Origin: Apostichopus japonicus
Lineage: Eukaryota > Echinodermata > Holothuroidea > Aspidochirotida > Stichopodidae
Direction of reading: 5' to 3'
DNA: 64,000 nt
NCBI RefSeq assembly: GCF_037975245.1
Contig: NC_092561.1
Coordinates: forward strand, 9,051,001-9,115,000
The position numbers and the translations under genes were made by a program. Position 1 is the first letter of the stretch; each line of letters begins with the position of its first letter. Positions 58,590-64,000 of this stretch are shown piece by piece. Under the pieces are notes generated by a model. That model was not told the DNA's origin. It was given only the letters and a program-made list of their open reading frames with translations, and searched no databases.

Positions 58590-59397
58590 GTCCCAAACTT
58601 TTTCATTTCTATACACTTTCTGGAACAGGTCTTGCTTTGTTCAAAATCTGTATATTTGTCTTTAATCAATTTTACAAGAACATACAGTATTAGTGTATAT
58701 GAGTCTCTCCTATAAATTCTGCAAGTTACTATGGGTTACCAGTAATCTAAGCAAAGAAATTGCTAAATGTTATCACTTTATTATTCCCCCTTATTTCAGT
58801 GTGTTAGGAATTCCCCGTTAAGGTTTCAAAACTTGTGCCAAAATAGCTTTCTGACTAAATGCAGAGCAAGTGATCGAGTTATATTTGTCCAAGAATTAAG
58901 TGAGAACCAGAAAAAATTTGTAGCAATCCCTTGTGGGCATCAACCATGTCATTCACTGGTAAGGTTTTTGCAGTATAACATTTTAAACCAAAATATTTCA
59001 ATTTCCAGGAAGAGTCATGACAGTCTTCCTATAGGTGTGAAATATTGACACATTTTACCAATTTTGAGCTACCAAATCCATTTAATAATTGTTCAGAGTG
59101 ACATTACATTGTTTATACACTGAAATATTTTGGAGAAAATGGCCCAGTTGTTCCACAAATTGAGATAACCTGTTGACCCCTTGATGCTCAGAGGATGAAA
59201 ACTGATAGGAGGTTTAAGAGCATGCTTAAAGCAAAAGTACATGAACTCTGAAGCAGATTTCATTACCTGGATGATAGGTATGTTTCATTGAAGACCTATA
59301 GAGCCCCTTCACAAAAATAACTGAACTGAATTTGACCAAACTATGTTCACCAAAAGAAAACGGAGAATCCACAGATTAATTGTAGCTTTAATTTTGG
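58590..59397 (+). repeat. 0.8-kb dispersed element, inverted relative to 8633-9637
   Basis: The counterpart of the 8633-9637 element, 49 kb away in the opposite orientation. The order of shared blocks is preserved. The right end reaches ACTATGTTCACCAAAAG and CACAGATTAATTG, as in the other copy. Confidence 0.8.
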
Positions 59398-59439
59398 AGT
59401 TATTACAGTATGTTTAGAAGGTTTCCAGACTTTGATGTA

Positions 59440-59860
59440 TGTTGACCTTATGTGACCTTTGACCTCTACCAATTTCAATAGCATTTTTGCACTCAACAAG
59501 CTGGATCTACGTACTAAGCATGTAGTTCAAGAAAGATGTACTTCTTGTGTTATCATGTTTACAAGATTTTCAGACTTTCCCTTAAATGTTGACCGCAAAT
59601 GACCTTTGACCTCCACCTATTTCAATATTGTTCTTGTACTCAACAAGCTAGATCTGTATACTATGTATGGAGTTCAACAAAGATGTACTTTTAAGTTATT
59701 GTGTTCACAAAGTTTTCACACTTTGACCTCTGATGAACCCAAATGACCATTGAACTTACGCCTCTTTTACTGTACTCAGTAAGATGGACCCACATACCAA
59801 ACTTATGAAGTTGATCCACCATTAACTTTTTGAGTTACGAGCAGGTGTCACATACATGTA
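59440..59860 (+). repeat. Three units of the TGACCTTTGACC repeat (DR4 + DR1 motifs)
   Basis: Units of about 130-145 bp begin TTGACCTTATGTGACCTTTG, TTGACCGCAAATGACCTTTG and TTTGACCTCTGATGAACCCA. Between them are ACTCAACAAGCT(G/A)GATCT and GTTCA(A)..AAGATGTACTT. The first unit has a perfect DR4 (59443-59458) overlapping a perfect DR1 (59453-59465). Confidence 0.85.
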
Positions 59861-60289
59861 TACAAACATACACACACACACGCCATCACCATTGCATAGA
59901 TTCCTATTGCCTTTACAAAACACTACGGCTCCAGAAAACAACATTGCTGTCCAATACTAGTAATTTTGACAAATTTTATGGCTATTATGGATAGAAATTC
60001 TCACCACAGAAGAGTTCTACAAATATTCTAGAAATAACCAGTATTACTGTCAACAGAATTTCAACCATTATATCTATTGTAATACATCCAGGTAAATTCA
60101 AATAAGTTTGGTATGCTTGAGTCAAATTTCTCATTTCATAATTGAAAATACTCTGGTTACACAGTACAGCATGTGTACCGCTTTTACATTTTTGCTAGTT
60201 TTTTGATAGCAACTGAATCGTCTACTTTGCGCAGCATTTTTCTGCAATATTACCAGATCTGTAAATTCAACCCGTGGTGAGCTGTAAAA

Positions 60290-60965
60290 GTAATTAAGAT
60301 CTATGCTAAATGATGAGCAAGTCCTCCACACAACTAAGAAAGAAAGTCTTCGTTTCAGCCAAGAAAAATAAATAATAATAATACATCATTTTTATATAGC
60401 ACCAAACAAACTATGAAATAATTCTTGTACCGCTTAACATAATAATAACAATTATATCATATGCTTTGGTGAAAAGATACGTTTTGAGAGCTGATTTGAA
60501 ACTGTTCACAGTATTGCACATTTTTACATGTTCTGGAAGATGCCTGTTTATGGAACTGATCTGGTAAAACCATGATGTAACAGGACCATAAGGATGTGAA
60601 ACGTACACCAAAATATACAGTTATTGCTTTTACTCTCTCATTTCCATGTTAAAATTAAGGAAGTGTTGAGCAACTCAAATTAAGGGGGAAAAGTCTTCCT
60701 TCAGCCAAGAAGCCAATTTCATGGAACTGATCTGTTAAAACCATGATCATTATGAAGAGGAAGTGAAATCTAAACCTATTACAGTCATTGCTTTCACTCT
60801 CACATTTCTATGGTAACAATTTAAGTAAGTGATGAGCAAGTCCTGCAAATAGCTAACGGGGGGGGGGGGGGGGGGAGTCTTACTTCAGCCAAGAAGCCTG
60901 TTTTAGGGAACCGGTCTGTTAAAACCATCATGTGAATAGGAAGTGAAACCGTAAACCAATATATG
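60290..60965. repeat. About 165-bp tandem units with a LINE tail inside
   Basis: The string GATCTGTTAAAACCAT(G/C)AT recurs near 60730 and 60917, with a variant near 60557. CATTTC(C/T)ATG(T/G)TAA recurs near 60640 and 60805. GAGTCTTACTTCAGCCAAGA-type blocks recur near 60343, 60695 and 60875. An 18-nt G-run (60858-60875) interrupts the last unit. Confidence 0.6.
60368..60611 (-). mobile_element. LINE 3' end with RT C-terminal remnant
   Basis: The minus strand encodes LPEHVKMCNTVNSFKSALKT then YLFTKAYD, the pattern of the C-terminus of many CR1/L2-like reverse-transcriptase proteins. A tail with GGTGCTATATAAAAATGATG and (ATT)n follows. It is a 5'-truncated copy without RT active-site motifs. 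Confidence 0.8.
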
Positions 60966-61020
60966 GGTAATTCTCCAATACTAGAGGGAATTTTAAGTGA
61001 AACATTTAAAGACAAATTAT

Positions 61021-62320
61021 AGAAAAATGTTTTCCTGGTGGTTATTGCTCAATACTATTACATCATTGTGGGTAACTGTGTACATAGATATGATAGAGAC
61101 AACTTTAAGGACTTTTGGAAAAGTGGAATTTTATGGATAAAAACCGCTCACAAATCACCAAAATGTGACTTTTATGACAAATAGGGGTTGTAATTCATTC
61201 TTCCCCAATCAAACTCTTTCATGGTAAGTAATTGAAATTGCTTTAATCACAAATGGCTTTTTCCTACTAAAATTTTGGGAATATTAAAATAAAAAACGTG
61301 ACAAATGTAATGTTGCAGCGTCCAACAGTTTATGAACCTAAAATGTGCCTACAGTAACACTAACTCATAACAGAGTTCTACTTTATTTATTTTGAAGCTT
61401 TCATGGGTGTTAATATCAGTATTATGAATGTTTCATGATTTTCATATGCATGTGATGTTCCCACACGACATGTTTAGTTGGTAGTGTGGTTTAATGTCCT
61501 GTCACTATGTACATTAGACCCACTTTTTTCGTGGGCTATATAATAACATTCTGTTCGGTCTCAGCCCATAAATTACTATCAAAGTAAAGCTATTTCATCC
61601 TTATTACTATTTTACGACGACATCTTTACGCTCTTGCGGCACATGATCAATATGGGGGTACTTTCATCTTGGTATCCTGGGGAAGACACCATGTTACGTA
61701 CGTCACATCAAAATTCAAAAAAGCTCAAATCTGCCAAATTTTGAATCAAGTTTGATTTCTAATAGCTTGCATTTAGGTAGAAATATTACCAGATGTCCTT
61801 ATTGCTTTTTGTGCCAAACATTTAAATGGTTTGGTTTTTTTTTTCTCACTTCGGTGTCTTTAGTTATGTATGTTACACATATGATTAAACTGGTGCATAT
61901 ACTTCCTTCACAATATCTTCATGGTTTGCACAATGCACACTTTAGTTTGCTTCCGATGATGAAAGCTATTATATGAATACACTATTCAGCCCAATAAGTT
62001 AGACAATTTCACGTTTTGGAGTCATTTTTGCTAACTTTTATGTGACGTACATAACGGTGTCCCACAATACCACATTCAGACAGTCAATTTCTCATTAACC
62101 TGATGTACAGAGAAAAGAGAGATTGCTCCTGAAATTTGATTGACCATTGGATCAACGCTTCCACATAACTATTTGGTAAATAGCAGTTTTCTTGCATACT
62201 ATTTCAGATACATATTTGACCACATGTTACGTACGTTAGTTTTGGGCTTTTCAAATAAAAATGCCTTGGAAATGTGCTTAAAGGTTACAAACTAAACTAT
62301 CCTAGTTTTCTGCAGGTTTT
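61021..62320. other. Unassigned DNA with TACGTAC motifs
   Basis: AT-rich sequence holding ATGTTACGTACGTCACATC (about 61690), GTGACGTACATAACGGTGTC (about 62042) and ATGTTACGTACGTTAG (about 62226). It resembles the spacer at 28173-29710 in motif and style. No coding exon was recognised. Confidence 0.4.
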
Positions 62321-62439
62321 TACACCATCATGAAAATAAAAAATACAAGAAAATGGTTTTCTTTGCCCAGTGGCATTTCATACATGTGGAGGTGCATGTC
62401 ATACTTTTGCTACCCAGTATTGTATTTTATGCCATATTG

Positions 62440-62690
62440 TAGACCTATGGTTACAGAAGCTTCGAATACTCTGGCTCTTATCTCTGGAACAAGTTACCAG
62501 ATCACATTCCAACATGCTATAAACTTTCTACATTCAAAAGTCTACTTAAAAGACCCATCTTTTCACTAGTTCTTTTGTAAATTAATCTGCTTTCTCTGAA
62601 CGTAAAGCGCCTTGAGCAGTGACTTTTATCTACTGATTTGGCGCTATATAAGTCTCATTTATTATTATTATTATTACTATTATAACACAG
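62440..62690 (+). mobile_element. LINE 3' end with RT C-terminal remnant
   Basis: The frame reads SYLWNKLPDHIPTCYKLSTF then KSLLKRPIF, a clear LINE C-terminal motif, followed by a stop and a tail with GTAAAGCGCCTTGAGCAGTG, TTGGCGCTATATAAGTCTC and (ATT)n. It is the same family as 52318-52475. It is 5' truncated with no catalytic domain. Confidence 0.88.
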
Positions 62691-64000
62691 TTCATGCTTT
62701 CACTCTCAAGTTTCCATGGTAAAAGATTATTCTAGGGTGCTGTACAATAGTGCTGATTCTTGACAGGCTCCAAGAAAGGAAAGTCCTCTTAAGACCCTCC
62801 CAATTTCAGCACAAAACAGATACAAAAGTTTACAAATAACAGAACTAAACTAACAGCACTGTTCACTGTGTTCATACCATGTACATGCTAGCAACAAAGT
62901 GACAGTACTATTTAATAATACTCAACACAACATTATTTTTGACTCAACACATTTTGCAATTTATCCATTTGAGCTATATAGTATATATATTCTAAGGTAA
63001 CAAAGTGATATAGCCAGAAATAATTGAGGGTTTAAAAGTTGGGTTGTTGATGTTTTGAAAGTTCTTTGTGTTCATCTTCTGGTGGAAAAACCAATACATG
63101 AAATTAGAATCAGGGAATCCGTACACTTTGTGAATATCGACTGCAATATCGAAAGCAAAAGGCTACGGAAGATTATCTCTTATATAACACCATGGTTCCT
63201 GTTCACTAAACTGTTATGTGTTTCTGCATTTGTACATAGCAACCATAGGACAATTAAGCAAGCATTTTGCAATGGGATACCATATCATTTATTCCCTGTA
63301 TAGAAAATGGGAAAGCTACAGGTCATTTGCACATGCACTGGCTAAACAATGTCAAGTTAGGCCTTGTTCTTTATTAGTATGCTAGACAGCCTATAGTGAA
63401 CAGGGTAAAGTTTCAAGGAATTTCTCTGGTTGTCCAAGCTCAGACAACCAGTCGAACAGCAAATTTGGTTTCCGAACAAATGTAGTAAAATAAAAACGAC
63501 CACAGAAGGATGTACACTGTAGGAGAGAAACTTGTGTAAGTTGGTGTTCACAGACCACCAACTTTGGAACTAATAGTGTTTAATTGATCAATTAACAGTT
63601 TGGGGGTAGGCCCCTATTTAGTTACAATGAAATTTGAATTTGATGTAACCAACTAGTCATCCAACGGAAAAACTCGTCAGCAGATATTTTGTTTTCTGAA
63701 CAGAAATTTGGTCATCTCGGACCACCAACTACCATTACAAATTTGCCCTGATGACAGTACAACCCCTACAAGCATCTCTGTGTCGCACTCTATCCCTGAA
63801 GTTAGTAGAAACGACCGGATACTATTCAGTTCTTATTTACCGTATGCTACCGCTCAAAAATGCTGTAAACATAGCAATTGAACCAGGCATTGGTCTAGCT
63901 GCACCACGTGGTAATGAAGTTCCGCTTTGATCTAGCGATTAGTATTAACTATTATGTAAACCTTGGCTAGACTTGGCCTATTTAGTGTTTTCCAATGCAA
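62691..64000. other. Window end, no supported gene
   Basis: AT-rich DNA with only short chance frames. No MYLIP first exon was recognised here, so the MYLIP start and promoter probably lie beyond 64000, unless the exon is too diverged to see. Confidence 0.4.

Noticed and set aside
61600-61720. G+C-richer segment considered as the MYLIP first exon
   Set aside because: The minus-strand translation from its ATG reads MVSSPGYQDE.. and stops after 26 codons, with no FERM-like sequence.

Overview
The window is nuclear DNA from a repeat-rich, AT-rich animal genome. Genes are split by large introns with GT..AG borders, tRNA-derived SINEs, LINE 3' ends and short hAT-type DNA transposons are frequent, and nothing looks bacterial. 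The SINE/LINE tails and the TGACCTTTGACC repeats suggest a marine invertebrate deuterostome, perhaps an echinoderm. That placement is inference.

Two protein-coding genes are supported, converging tail to tail. (1) Plus strand, 831-9918: the 3' part of a gene of at least five, probably six, small exons whose reading frame stays open across every predicted splice junction. I do not recognise the protein. (2) Minus strand, 54132 down to 19225: eight phase-compatible exons encoding about 469 residues with a three-lobed FERM region and a C-terminal RING finger. This is the invertebrate orthologue of MYLIP/IDOL, the FERM-RING E3 ubiquitin ligase. Its first coding exon and promoter were not found and probably lie beyond 64000.

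Layout. 1-720: minisatellite. 831-9918: plus-strand gene, with a 174-bp satellite array (2290-4345), a hammerhead-like motif, a pure TTCCC microsatellite and SINEs in its introns. 9919-19224: intergenic, with a foldback element, two hAT MITEs and nuclear-receptor-like repeats. 19225-25248: five MYLIP exons in compact spacing, with a six-site AP-1-like cluster in one intron and a 17-bp repeat touching one splice donor. 25249-45126: a 20-kb MYLIP intron with a 2.0-kb direct duplication, hAT MITEs, CpG-containing islands and several copies of an unfamiliar dispersed repeat with a splice-donor-like core (GAGACAGGTAAG). 45127-54132: three more MYLIP exons. 54133-64000: upstream intron or flank, with a hAT MITE, two LINE 3' ends and a 0.8-kb inverted copy of the 8.6-9.6 kb element.

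Most unusual items: the roughly ten-copy GAGACAGGTAAG repeat family; the duplicated hAT MITE with a 50-bp internal hairpin; an array of TACGTTAAC-type motifs at 28.5-29.5 kb; repeat-borne DR4 motifs in and around a gene that is an LXR target in mammals; the AP-1-like cluster; and the hammerhead-like core at the end of the satellite.
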